From assembly GCA_036365515.1 (NCBI GenBank), contig CM070873.1, positions 177,369,604-177,433,603 on the forward strand: a stretch of DNA of 64,000 nucleotides, read 5' to 3'. Source of the DNA: Torymus aiolomorphi (lineage: Eukaryota > Arthropoda > Insecta > Hymenoptera > Torymidae). Made by a program: the position numbers and the translations under genes. Below the pieces are notes generated by a model that saw only the letters and a list, made by a program, of their open reading frames with translations, ran no database searches and was not told the origin of the DNA. Positions 33,068 to 43,799 of this stretch are shown one piece after another (the first letter of the stretch is position 1; each line of letters begins with the position of its first letter).

Positions 33068-34004
33068 GTTCCACAGAATCTTGGTTGCACAGACCTGTTG
33101 CTAATTCAAAGTCGGGGAATGAAGATTTTATTTCCAAATACAGACTTACTAAAGCACGAGCAGTCAGAGGTAGCCCCAAAAAACAAGGTAGCTTGTTGTC
33201 GTTCCCTTTTTTCTTTACATTCCATTTCTCTGACCACTCGATAAAACTTTCAAGTCGCTGCTGGATTTCTGGATTTCTGTCAGATAATAGTCGCTTCAAT
33301 GCATGGCGATTTTTCAAACTATATACATTACATGCATCGATGACAGCATCCATTGTTTCAACGAAATTGGCTGAATTTTGCCATGTATTCGAAGACAACC
33401 CTGATAAAACATCTTCGCCGGCTAATTTAATTGCACAGGCCATGCGACGGCTTAACAGTTGAAAAGCAAGCTTTACTTTCATAGCATCAAAACTATTAGG
33501 ATTAAAGTGATTTTCTGATAAAAAGCCTAATAAATTTGATGTACCATGAGAGCGATCAAGCTCCCAGGTTTGCTTTAAATCGGTAAAAGAAATAATTTTT
33601 TCATTATCGACATAAATGCAATCGTGGGCTCTTAGCTGTGCTATCAATCTCTTAATAAGGTGTGGCCAATCAAAAGTTGCAAAAATCTTAACAGAATCTA
33701 AAATAAAATAAGGCTTTTCTGGACATACATCCAATAATTTAAATAACTTTTGATTGTTGCTACCTTGGCCACATACAATCACACGAATATCTGCTCCCAT
33801 TTTTCGAAGTTCTGTTACGATTTGGGAAACAATCTCAAAGAGCTTTTCTGCACTGGCGCCATTTTCGTTAAACCCGAAAGATACTATTTGACGCCATGAA
33901 TTTTTTGCATTTATGCTGTCAATACAAAATAGCAACGCGTGTTTCGCGACTTTACAATCTCTGCGATCTTTTCCCATATCGACCAGACCTTCAATTACAT
34001 CATA
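33057..34004 (-). pseudogene. P-like transposase, catalytic RNase-H-like and insertion domain
   Basis: After an in-frame TAA at 34005-34007 the frame continues YDVIEGLVD then the ATG at 33977. Features: VAKHALLFCID, WRQIVSFGF, VIVCGQGSNNQKLFKLL, FATFDWPHLIKRLI (the DxPHL-type motif with the second catalytic Asp), a GTP-binding-region equivalent with LLSRRMACAIKLAG, SSNTWQNSANFVETMD, LGLPLTARALVSLY and ATGLCNQDSVEHD. The Glu of the NQD..E box is thought to be the third catalytic residue of this family. The frame ends right after that box at a TAG. Confidence 0.85.
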
Positions 34005-35050
34005 TTACTTAGAATATTCTTCCGCTGCTCTGATGGATATTTCATCAAATTTTAACGCACACAGTTGCTCTTGTGGCGGAAGCAACATCAAATATTCTCC
34101 TATCTTCTTCAAAATTGCGTCATTGATCCCTGGGACGATTTCACATTCTGCCACCCACGATCTAACCGTTGATTCAGCTGGCAAAACTAACCCTCCCGCC
34201 CTTAACCGAGAATAGCAAGCTGCTGAATGAAAATAAATTTGTTTTGCCAAGTCTTTCTCTTCGGTTGTGTATGGCGTGTTGGGCTTGTGCAATTGCAATT
34301 TCATCATCGTCTTAGCCATATCAGGGATGTTTTTTTCTTTTAAAAGATCATTAATATCAGACAATTTTTTGGACACTTTTTGATGTAAACGTCTAGTCAA
34401 ACGACTGTTTTTATTTTTCTCAGTTTTGAGGGATCTCTGTAACTGCTTAACCTTTGATTCTGCAGCTAATAATTTACTTTTTAATTTACAAATATAAACT
34501 TTACTACGAACCATTGTATCAACAACGCGTTTTCTCAATGGTGAAGCAATTGGAGCAGAGCCCTCAGTTGTGGAGCTAACGTTTACTTTAACAATTTTAA
34601 CAGGAGATTCGTAATTCAGAAACGACAGGTCATCATCTTTTTCAGAAAAACAAAAAATTTCTTTACCCGAGGGGTAAGTTACAGGTGGCAATGACCTTTT
34701 CAACACACCTACAAAATCAATTTCTTTTTCCGGTTGGGACTTTTCTGTCGTTTCAGTAACAATGTCTTGTGCTACCTGTTGTTTTTGTTGTTCTAGTTGT
34801 TGATCTTGTTGTTGTTGCCTTTGTTGTTCTGGTTGTTGTTGATGTTCGGCTTCTTCTTCAGACATCTGCACCTGGGCTTGCAGTTGCGCAGGCAGTTCAT
34901 TATCAGCATTTTCAAGTCTTTGCCAATGAAGGGGAACTGTGCCACGCTTTAAACTCGTCGGCCCTAGCACGTCATCCTCGCTGAAGTGGAGGCGACAAAG
35001 TCCTGCACGCCTAAGTGAAGCTGGCGTCCAATTCAAAAGTACTTGGTTTC
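34005..35050 (-). pseudogene. P-like transposase, exon 2 (THAP end, coiled coil, catalytic start)
   Basis: The exon begins at an AG acceptor at 35051-35052. The first codons continue NWTPASLRRAGLCRLHFSED, the C-terminal half of a THAP zinc finger (C...HF), then a Q-rich stretch (about residues 55-95), a leucine-rich coiled coil around VYICKLKSKLLAAESKVKQL, and CALKFDEISIR (first catalytic Asp, near the end). An in-frame TAA at 34005-34007 interrupts the protein directly after EEYSK. Size and order match THAP9/P-type transposases. Confidence 0.85.
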
Positions 35051-36477
35051 CTGCGAAAATTTAAAATTGATTTAGAGTTTCGTATTATTTTTTTTAGTTA
35101 TTCAACTAATATTAGCAGTAATTTGTTATTTATCTTGAAGTAAATTATTTTATTTGACTATTAATAGCATTTATGGTTATTTTACTACAGCAATTTTGTG
35201 GCAACAAGAAAAAAAGTTCCATAAAAGACATGGTGGGTTTCAATTCAATTAAAATCGATAAACGCTATTTTTAAATAATGTCTCCACATCGTAACGTGAA
35301 TATAATTTCATTTAATATATTCAGAAAATTATAAGATTCTATCTTTTCGAAGCTAATTTTATTTCTATAATTTTGTTACAATTAATAAATAAATTTTTCA
35401 TTTTTTGAGACTTCGAAATTAACGTTAAACTTATATTAATGATGCACTCGACGCAGGATTCAATTTTCGACATTTAAAAAACAAAAATTTTGTTTAGCTA
35501 TTCTTCGTAGTTCTTATGGAAAATCACTCTTTTAATAATAGGTTAAAATAAAAAACAAATAATATCAGGATAACATTTTTTGGTTTATGTATAATATATA
35601 AATTTGTAATTTATCGAAATTATTATTTTTTATGTTGGTTGGTTCCGGAGAAAACAATATTTTATAAAAAAAATACATTTTTCGTGCTTAACAGTACTGA
35701 GAATAAAATGAATTGATTTGCTTCCAAATGGATTTATATTAATGGAGTTTGTAATGTATTTGTTATACATTCATTTATAAGCTTAAAAAAAAGGAAAAAT
35801 TGACGAAATGTTCTAATAAAATGATAACAGAAAAATTTATGTTCTTTTACTAATAGTTTATTTTTATCAAATATATTGTAAAAATGAACTTTATTTTATT
35901 CTTAGAAAAATATAAGTATAATAAAGTTACATTAACATTTTTGACACTTCATTATATCATTTTATTTAATTTGATCAATTTCTGGGAACAAGATATATCT
36001 ATTTATTTCAAATTTCTATTATTTTTTAAAACATTTATTAACAACCTTTATTTATTTTTAAAATTATTTATTTATAACCTTCATTATTATTTTGGCTTGA
36101 TAAACCAATAAGAAAACCATTCTTCAATTATATCTTGATTCCGTATAGCTCTTTAAATATTTTTTGAAATAACAAAAAATAATAAGAAATTAAATAAGAA
36201 ATTTAATATAATTCTGTTATTATAAAAGTTTTAATTAAAAAGATTTAAGTTTGTTTTGACGTAAATTTTTTATTTCTTTGGACGATGTAATTAATATAAT
36301 GTATTAATAATTTCAGTTTCATAAAGGTTAATACCACCAATTTAACGTATAGGAAATAATTTTAAAATTTTGTTAATAAAACCACAACTAAAAGTATTTT
36401 TTAAATGTAGTATGATTTTTAATTTGGGATAAAAATGAGAAAATAAAAATTTATTTATGTAGTAATATTTGAATGGC

Positions 36478-36998
36478 GGTGTATACATATCATCGGTTGG
36501 GAGGAACAAGGTATCAGCTCGAGCAAGCGCTTAAAAAGGATCCTACTCGGGCGAGCGCGTGAAAACGTATCAACTCGGGCGTTCGTGTAAAAAGGTACAA
36601 ACCCCTTTGAGCGCGTAAAAAGGTATCAACTCGCGCGGTCGGCTTTTGAATGTTTAGCAAGCTATTGAAGAAGCAAAAAAAAAAAAATACAAAAATGCGA
36701 TTAAAATTAATGAGAAGAAGTTTAATTTTGAATGTAGTATATGAAAATGATAAACATGTAAAGTATTACGTGGATTTGGGAAAAAATCGCTCATTTTTTG
36801 TCATTCTTTGCACTTTCAAATGCATGTAACTTTGCACAGAATCTACTTTATTCTACTTTAATCGCTTTTTTGTGGAATATTTATTGGCCTCTTTAATATC
36901 TTGCTAAGATTTTAAAAAGCGTACCGTGCGAGTTGGTACCTGTTAACGTGCTCGCCTGAGTTGGTACCTTGTTCCACTCAACCGACGATATACAGGTG
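36478..36998. mobile_element. Palindromic MITE-like element with ~33-bp subrepeats
   Basis: The left side, CGGTGTATACATATCATCGG, and the right side, CAACCGACGATATACAGGTG, form inverted ends. The left arm has four degenerate repeats of GGTATCAACTCGGGCGAGCG followed by cgtaaaaa; two are inverted in the right arm. There is no transposase. Confidence 0.7.
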
Positions 36999-37289
36999 TT
37001 TATTAATATGTTTCAATTAATTAAAAATGTTTAGAAAAAACAACTGCAAGAAGTCCAAATCTACTAACTTACACAAAATTGAACGCATACAAAAATTATT
37101 ACAATTCATAAAGAAAATCACAAAATTAAAATAAATAAAGCAAAAAGTATGCGCTTAATTAAAATTAATTGCTTTAAAAATTATTCATAAAGCACATTTG
37201 TTGGATTAAATGGAAGCTATCTGATTAACGAAATTTATAGGTACTAGATTAGTCTTACAAAATAATTATTTACAATAGAGAGTGCCAAC

Positions 37290-37742
37290 ATGGCGTCGAA
37301 AGGAAAGAAGCCTCCGGATCGCTCCGGAGGAAAATTTTACAAGTGCCACGACGACACAAAGTATGAATCGGTGGTTTGTATTATTTGTGAAGATGTATAT
37401 CACCTGAAGGATTTTGTGAGAAGAAATTGTGGAATAGTGCTAAGTGAAACTCTTGCCATATATAAAGGCCATGCCGAGGTAGACATAACCTCAATAAATA
37501 AAGACCTCATGTTGACGAACGAAGCGAAAATTATATTGGCGCAAATTAAAAACTACACAAAATGTGCAGTTTCAAAGAACGAACAGAGCTTTGTAAGGAT
37601 AATTACAGAAATGGAAATAAAGCAACAAGAACAAGAAAGATTAATTGAAGAACAACAACAGCAAATAATTCAAATGCAACAAGAAGAGACGTTACAACAA
37701 AAATCAAAACAAGCACACTATGAAACAGATGGATATAGATAA
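37290..37742 (+). CDS. Non-LTR retrotransposon, ORF1 first frame (zinc finger and coiled coil)
   Basis: A 150-codon frame starting ATG GCG TCG. It has KCHDDTKYESVVCIICEDVYH, a PHD-like or other CxxC zinc finger (about residues 19-40), a short linker, and a Q/E-rich coiled coil at residues 105-140. It overlaps the next frame by about 23 bases (37720-37742) and shifts into it. Whether this is a natural overlap, a frameshift lesion in a single ORF1, or separate products cannot be told from sequence. PHD-like fingers at the start of ORF1 occur in several non-LTR clades. Confidence 0.6.
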   Translation: MASKGKKPPDRSGGKFYKCHDDTKYESVVCIICEDVYHLKDFVRRNCGIVLSETLAIYKGHAEVDITSINKDLMLTNEAKIILAQIKNYTKCAVSKNEQSFVRIITEMEIKQQEQERLIEEQQQQIIQMQQEETLQQKSKQAHYETDGYR

Positions 37743-38892
37743 TATCTTTGGTCAAGATAACGTTTCTGAAAATACAGAACTGGAGAGCATAAAAGTAGAA
37801 AACGAATTATTAAGAGACCTAACCAAAGAATTAAAAGATAAAAACAAAATATTAAAAGAGCAACTATTAGACAAAAATAATCTACTAAATGAATTAATAA
37901 AAAAAGAGAAAGAAAGTGTAAGTAAAAGCTACAGTAAAAATACCTATGCTGAAATTACAGTAGGCAAAATACAAAAACCAAAACGAATACCACGAATAAC
38001 AATAAAAAAAACCAATGAAGAGGAAACGTTACAACAATTAAAACAAAAAATAACACACTACTTAGTTCAAGATAAATCAATAAAAACAAATAAAGTATTT
38101 GAAAAGAAAAATAAGGATGAGATAGTTTTAAATGTATGTGACACTCAAAGTGTAGATAAGGCTGTGGAAATACTAAACTCTCATCTTACGGGAGTGTGCA
38201 AAGTAAATATAGAAGAGCTTAGTAAGCCAAAAATGAAAATAGTTGGAATTCTAAACAGTGAAGAAATGAATGACGAGCAACTACAAGAGGACATCAATAA
38301 GAGAAATTTTAACAATCACAATAATGGTTGTACGATACTGTATACCTATACAAATAAAAACAAAGGGACACAATCAGCTTTAATAGAAGTTACTTCTGAT
38401 ATATATAAAGAAATTAGAGAGAATAAAAACAAAATCTATATTGGACATCAAAAATGTATAGTTTATGACATAATGGATGTGAAGCCTTGCTTTAATTGTG
38501 GAAGATACGGTCATAAAAGTAAAAAGTGCTTCAACAATGCCACGTGTATAAAATGCGCAGGTTTGCATAATGCAAGCGAATGTGTAGTAAGAGACAGAAA
38601 ATGCGCCAACTGTGCATATAGCAACAATAAATATGGAACTAAATATGAAATAAACCACGAAGCAACAGATTATGACAGATGTGAAATTTTTAGAAAGATG
38701 GTAAAGAAGTATATTGACGCTACAGACTACAGCGTTCAACCCGTAGTTCTAAAAGACATAGGTAAAGTAGGCAACTACATTAAAAAATCAACGACAGAGA
38801 GAAGTACAACTTCATTAACAGCAAGACAAACAAAACTTTCTGTAGAATCACTGAATTCATTAAATGACAAAGTAAATAAATCGCCAAAATGA
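37720..38892 (+). CDS. Non-LTR retrotransposon ORF1 (RNA-binding, three cysteine-rich knuckles)
   Basis: A 390-residue frame. Residues 20-65 form a leucine/glutamate-rich coiled coil. The C-terminal half has CFNCGRYGHKSKKC (CCHC), CIKCAGLHNASEC (CCHC) and CANCAYSNNKYG plus a later HEATDYDRC (third, extended knuckle). This is the usual ORF1 nucleic-acid chaperone of jockey-type and I-type non-LTR elements. The ORF runs into a stop just before the deletion that removes the endonuclease and the first part of the RT. It is the longest intact frame in the intron and reads opposite to the surrounding P-like gene. Confidence 0.85.
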   Translation: MKQMDIDNIFGQDNVSENTELESIKVENELLRDLTKELKDKNKILKEQLLDKNNLLNELIKKEKESVSKSYSKNTYAEITVGKIQKPKRIPRITIKKTNEEETLQQLKQKITHYLVQDKSIKTNKVFEKKNKDEIVLNVCDTQSVDKAVEILNSHLTGVCKVNIEELSKPKMKIVGILNSEEMNDEQLQEDINKRNFNNHNNGCTILYTYTNKNKGTQSALIEVTSDIYKEIRENKNKIYIGHQKCIVYDIMDVKPCFNCGRYGHKSKKCFNNATCIKCAGLHNASECVVRDRKCANCAYSNNKYGTKYEINHEATDYDRCEIFRKMVKKYIDATDYSVQPVVLKDIGKVGNYIKKSTTERSTTSLTARQTKLSVESLNSLNDKVNKSPK

Positions 38893-38994
38893 TGAATAAT
38901 CTACTATACAATAAGAATTCTGAAAATTTAATACAGAATGAAATTGAAATCAGTGATTCTCAGAAACTAAATGAAAATTTAGAGTTATAAAATT

Positions 38995-39978
38995 TTGTTA
39001 GACAAGCTAGAAAGATATGGTATAAGAGGTAATTCATTAAAATTGCTGAAAAGCTATCTCTCTGGTAGAAAACAAAGAGTTAAAATAAATGAAAATAAAA
39101 GCAACTACAGAGAAATTTCAATTGGAGTCCCGCAAGGAACAATTCTAGGGCCAATACTTTTTGTACTTTATGTAAACGGTCTACTGAGAGATATGCCAAA
39201 CGAATCAATAGTGTCCTATGCTGATGACACCGTCATCATTTCAAGTGATGACACGTGGACGACAGCGGGGATCAAAATGAAACAGTATCTAAATGATGTT
39301 TCTGGATGGCTTGCTCTAAATAAGTTATCTTTAAACGTGGATAAAACTGTTTATATAACATATGGTAATTACTGTGATAGTGTCCCTGACACAATAAATA
39401 TTAATATAGGTAGTTATACACTTAGAAGAGTAGAATATCATAAATATTTAGGTTTGTTTTTTGACTTCAATATGAAATGGGACAAACATATTGACTACTT
39501 AGTTAAAAAAACTAAATATTTAATATTTATTTTTGCCAAAATTAAAAATATTATGAGAAGAGAATCTTTAATGATGATGTATTATGCTTTTTTTCATAGT
39601 TTAATAAATTACGGTATAATAGCATGGGGAGGAGCATATAATAATAATCTAAACCTCATTCAAAGGGCACAAAACAAAATAATAAAGATAATTAATAAAA
39701 ATAGATTTCAGCCAAATGGTGATATACTGACTCCCTCACAATTGTTCAGATTAGAAGCAATAACTTACCATTACAGTAAATTAAAGGAAATGTACAAAAA
39801 TAATAAGAATAATACTAGAAATAAGAGTATTCAATTGCCAAAAAGAAGTAAACGAATAAGTGAGAAAAATAGTTACAATGTAGCTATAAAAGAATTTAAT
39901 AAACTAACAAATGATCTCAAGGAATTAACATCTTCCAAAGTGTTCATAAAAAAAAATAAAAAAGTTCATAGTGAATAG
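38995..39978 (+). pseudogene. Non-LTR reverse transcriptase, 3' half
   Basis: Starts in the RT with LKSYLSGRKQRVKIN and contains GVPQGTILGPILFVLYVN, SIVSYADDTVIISS (catalytic YADD, about residues 78-81), LNKLSLNVDKTVYITYGN, KYLGLFFD and the downstream thumb region WDKHIDYLVKKTKYL with a C-terminal IIKIINKNR. The apurinic endonuclease and the finger domain are missing: about 100 bases after ORF1 the sequence enters RT in mid-domain. Clade is not certain; I would call it jockey-superfamily/Daphne-like. It is followed by an AT-rich 3' UTR and a (TTTA)n tail at about 40303-40328. Confidence 0.82.
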
Positions 39979-40299
39979 TATATAGTATATAGCATATTCA
40001 ATAATTGTTAGTAATTAAGATAATAAATTATATAGTTTATGTGATGATATATTATATAATATTTAGATTATTAAGTTTTCAAAGTTTATACGGTGGTATT
40101 TAAGATCAAATTATAAAATATAGAAATAATTAGATATTCTTGATTTTCTTTTTTTTTAGTTTTTTTAGTTTTAAGGTAGACTAAGTCTACGACCAGCCTA
40201 TGTACAAGTAACTATGTTTACTTCTGTAGGAGTGTTCTAAGGATTTGTAAAGGTGACAAGTTCACCTCTAAACCTTTTGTAACATTATTTTATGGTCAA

Positions 40300-40330
40300 T
40301 AAATTTATTTATTTATTTATTTATTTAATA
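40300..40330 (+). repeat. (TTTA)n tail of the non-LTR element
   Basis: AATTTATTTATTTATTTATT, ending the 3' UTR. Short tandem tails in place of poly(A) are typical for several insect non-LTR clades. Confidence 0.75.
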
Positions 40331-40459
40331 CAACTATCTTGAAATGATATTTTCTTATTTAAGTAAATAGATTTTGTTTTATTTAGTAAATCTTATATAA
40401 GTCATATATATATTTATCTAAATGAGATTTATCCAACAAGAAAATAGAACTGCACTAAC

Positions 40460-40590
40460 CTGAATGTTCTATCCACTGTAATTGTTTTTGCCTTTCCTTT
40501 TGAGCAGGGAATCGGAACAAATGGTGACCATCACATTTCCTATTGTTGCAATTGCAAGTATTGGCATCGATCGTAGACCGTCTCTTGCTT
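40460..40590 (-). pseudogene. P-like transposase, exon 1 (THAP N-terminal half)
   Basis: The minus-strand frame NTCNCNNRKCDGHHLFRFPA then QKERQKQLQWIEHS ends at G|GTTAGT, a good donor at 40459. It supplies the two cysteines and the FRFP...W of a THAP finger whose C...HF half is in exon 2, in the matching phase. No ATG lies in this frame before the upstream TAA; the nearest ATG, at 40599, is in another frame. So either a frameshift has occurred or the real start is in a further upstream exon. Confidence 0.7.
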
Positions 40591-41380
40591 TTGCGCCATA
40601 GTCTTAACACTTTCACACACGTTTAAAAACAGTATCTTAATACCCTACATTATAATAAACACTGCAGAAGAGTACGTCCAATAGCGTAGTTCGGATGATA
40701 AATAAAACAAACGCAATTGATAACCTACAAAAAGTTAACCATTTCGGCGGTAGCTAAAAACTGTCACAATATTTAGAAAGTGCACATGAAATTCGCACTA
40801 ATGACACTTTCATACACTTGATTACTTATCTCACGCACTAGAAATATCGCTATCACTGCACTACTCTGAAGACTAATTTTTCACGCGACACGCATCTGAG
40901 CGCCCGGATAAAAACAAACGCAAGCTCTTTAACCTGCCAAATACGTAACAACAACAAACGCGCGCGCTCATGCCGAGCCGCCGTAGCTCGCAAGCGCGCG
41001 CGCGATGGATTTCCAAGAAAGCACAGACCGTTTAAAGTCCAGAAAAAGATGTAGCAAGTTATTTTTTTAGACTGTGCAAAAATGATAACCAAAAATTGTA
41101 ATAACGGATAAATTATAGAAAATAACATTGTATAAACTCTTGTAACCGTAATAATACTGTCATATGATATTTAAAACATCCCTGCAAAAAATTACGCTAA
41201 TACGCGTACATCATAATCTGTAAAAGGTTTTTAAAAATTTTTTTATTTAAAAAATAATAAATACATTAAAAGTCTTGAATCTAAAGTTTTTTTTCTACAA
41301 TGTAAAATCTTGTCGACTCGCTGTCAACGAAAAAAAGATAGCCAAAAACTTTAAAGCAGAATATTATGGATGGATATAAT
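40591..41380. other. Region between exon 1 and right arm
   Basis: Probably the 5' flank or promoter of the transposase gene. A CGCGCG-rich patch lies at 40955-41005. No gene is supported. Confidence 0.5.
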
Positions 41381-43792
41381 AATTGGAATAATCTAATATT
41401 CTGATCGAGATAATATAATGCCCGGGGTTATAAATTATACCATAATTAATTCAAAATTGAAATTTCAATCATTAATAAAACCCCGGGTTTAATTAATAAT
41501 AAAAATTTTAATTGTTAAATAAGCCGTTAATTAAGTTCATATCGATTAATTAATAATTAAAATTTCAATCGTTAATTAAGACAGCGTTTAATTAAGAATT
41601 CATTTTAATCGTTTAATGGATTTTGAAGTCGAATGCGATATCCCCGAGCAGTAATTGTAAAGTCCTTGTAAAGAATCACGGCCGAAAACACGAATTTACG
41701 TCTATGTGTCACGATCGTCGAGTAAAAAAAAGCTAAAAATGCAATTCATTTAATCAGTTAAACTAAACATACATTTTAAATATTTTCTTACGTTATCTTT
41801 GATTGATTGTAACTTGCTGAAAAATCAAAATTTTGTAACGAATCAGGGCTTAAATTTTAGCTTTTACTGTCTACTTTTAGAGATTTGTTTCACCGTTTTC
41901 GTATCTTAAATAATTGAATTTAGGACTACGCTTTTACTGCAGAATCAGGTCCGAAGAAACTTAATTAAATACTAGTTTAATAAACGATTCAAACTTTAAT
42001 TCTTAATTAGACGCTCGTTTAATTAATGATTTAAATTTTAATTCTGAATTGAGCGCAGGTATAGTTAACGATTGAATTTTTAGTTATTAATTAAACTGGG
42101 GTTTAAATAACGATTCAAATTTTTATTTTAAATTAAACTGAGTAATTAATTGAAATTTCAACTAATACTATTCATTAGCTTTTAATGCAGCTGGATTGAT
42201 TATTTCTCTACTAAAATATCGCTTTGAAAATAAGAAACGCAGCTTCAAAAAATATTGAATGGTTCGCACGATATGATTTAAGAGATTATCGGAATTTTCC
42301 AAATTGTTTGCAACCATTTTGAGAAGTACGAAAATGTCAATATAAGAGATTTTTCGAAAGAATGTTAAAAAGTTTGCCTTCTCTTATATGATTAACGCCA
42401 TTTAATAACTTTTTACATTTAAATATTTTGAAGAATTTATATGGAAAAGTCAGAAGTCTTGGCGACTAAATATATTAAAAAATAGAGTATGGAAAATCGA
42501 GTAAATGACGAAATCGCTGTAAAAACATGTTCATAATTATTTATTTTACAGAAGAGTTGTTATATTGAATAAAATATGATTTTTTCGAATTATTAAATTT
42601 CAACTCTACTAAAGTAAAAAATGTGTATAATATAATACCATTTTTTTATGTTATACACTATTATTGATTATAATTCAGAGAAAAATGGTGTTTTCATTAA
42701 GTCCCAAATGTGAATGCAAATCTTATGCAGGATTATCTTTGAGGCTTAAATAAAACAATTTGAAGCACAAGCACATTTTTTGAGAATAATCTTTATGCAT
42801 TTTCGGCCGATTAAAAATGCTTTTTATATTATATGCTTACTTGCCGATTACCACTTAATAAATAATATTAATAAAAACTTACTTTTAGAACAAATAACGT
42901 ATGTTTTATAGGGATTAGAGAATGGGAATGAGAATATAATATGTATTTCTGAAATTGAACTTGCTTGGTCAACGATACTTTTTTTATCCTGCTTAATCCT
43001 TAAAAAAGTTTATCTTGACCGTGATTGATTACATTTTATATACGTGTATAAATTGGATAGGGATATTATTGCAAAAAATAAATATAACGATATTTTTAAT
43101 GAGTTTACTCTTGGTGAATTAATTTATTCAGAATATAAAATTTTCTTTAAAATATAAATTAAAACATCAATTCTACTAGAGAATGATAATTAAATGATAA
43201 AAAGGTGAAAATTCTGTATGTTGTGCTACAATAATGTAATGAAAAAAATTATGCACGAGAAAAAAAAAATATATTGTGTCGGGATCGAACGTGGATCCAA
43301 AAGATTACGGCAAAACTAGCCGCACGACTTAGCCACCACGGCTACCGCTACGATGTCAATGTCTAACACTGAAATCGTTTATGTTCATCTTCTCCCCTTC
43401 GGCTTAGGTTGTGAATTAGAATTTGAGTTTTACAGTTTAAAGTTTATAATTTCATTAATTTGCGTGTATACAATATACAAATGCACGACCGAGCGGTGGT
43501 TGTCAGGCCGCTCGGCCGAAATCGGATTGTTGCGGGAGAAGTAAACAGACGGCGAGCGCGGGGCGCGCCGCGGGGTCGTTCGTGTATACACATGACCGGT
43601 GCATGCGCACTGAGCCGCCGAGCCGTCGTCTCCCGCTTGCTCCGCCCCGCGCCGCGTGTACACGTCTCAACGACCAATCACGAAATTGTGGACATGCTTC
43701 GCTACTTTGGCCGCGAGAGGCAGCAGCGCGCCGCGCGCAGAAGTCTGCCTCACTTTTTTCTGGGGCGCTGGCAATCTCTCTATTCATCTCTG
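41381..43792. repeat. Right terminal inverted repeat of the P-like element
   Basis: Reverse complement of the left arm over about 2.4 kb with only scattered substitutions and small indels. Confidence 0.85.
43274..43345 (-). ncRNA. tRNA-Ser-like module, right arm
   Basis: Mirror copy of 29607-29677. Here the B-box reads GTTCGATCCC, which matches the tRNA B-box consensus exactly. Confidence 0.55.
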
Positions 43793-43799
43793 ATTATAC

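Larger units (their letters stand above)
35051..40459 (-). other. 5.4-kb intron of the P-like transposase, with nested insertions
   Basis: On the minus strand the donor GTTAGT (40459 downward) and the acceptor TTTTCGCAG (at 35051) flank it, and phase is maintained: the exon-1 last base G joins GA to form a Gly codon. It contains a palindromic element (36478-36998) and a non-LTR retrotransposon (37290 to about 40330, opposite strand). The rest, 35051-36477, is AT-rich with no feature seen. Confidence 0.7.
29159..43792 (-). mobile_element. P-element-like transposon with ~2.4-kb terminal inverted repeats
   Basis: Ends CAGAGATGAATAGAGAG at 29159 and the inverse CTCTCTATTCATCTCTG at 43792. Immediately outside are ATTATAC (29152-29158) and ATTATAC (43793-43799), identical 7-bp direct repeats, close to the 8-bp duplication of P elements. 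Arms span 29159-31585 and 41381-43792. Between them lies a decayed THAP/P transposase on the minus strand (32306-35050, first exon 40460-40590). Typical P elements have short inverted repeats of a few tens of bases, so the long repeats are unusual. Confidence 0.82.
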
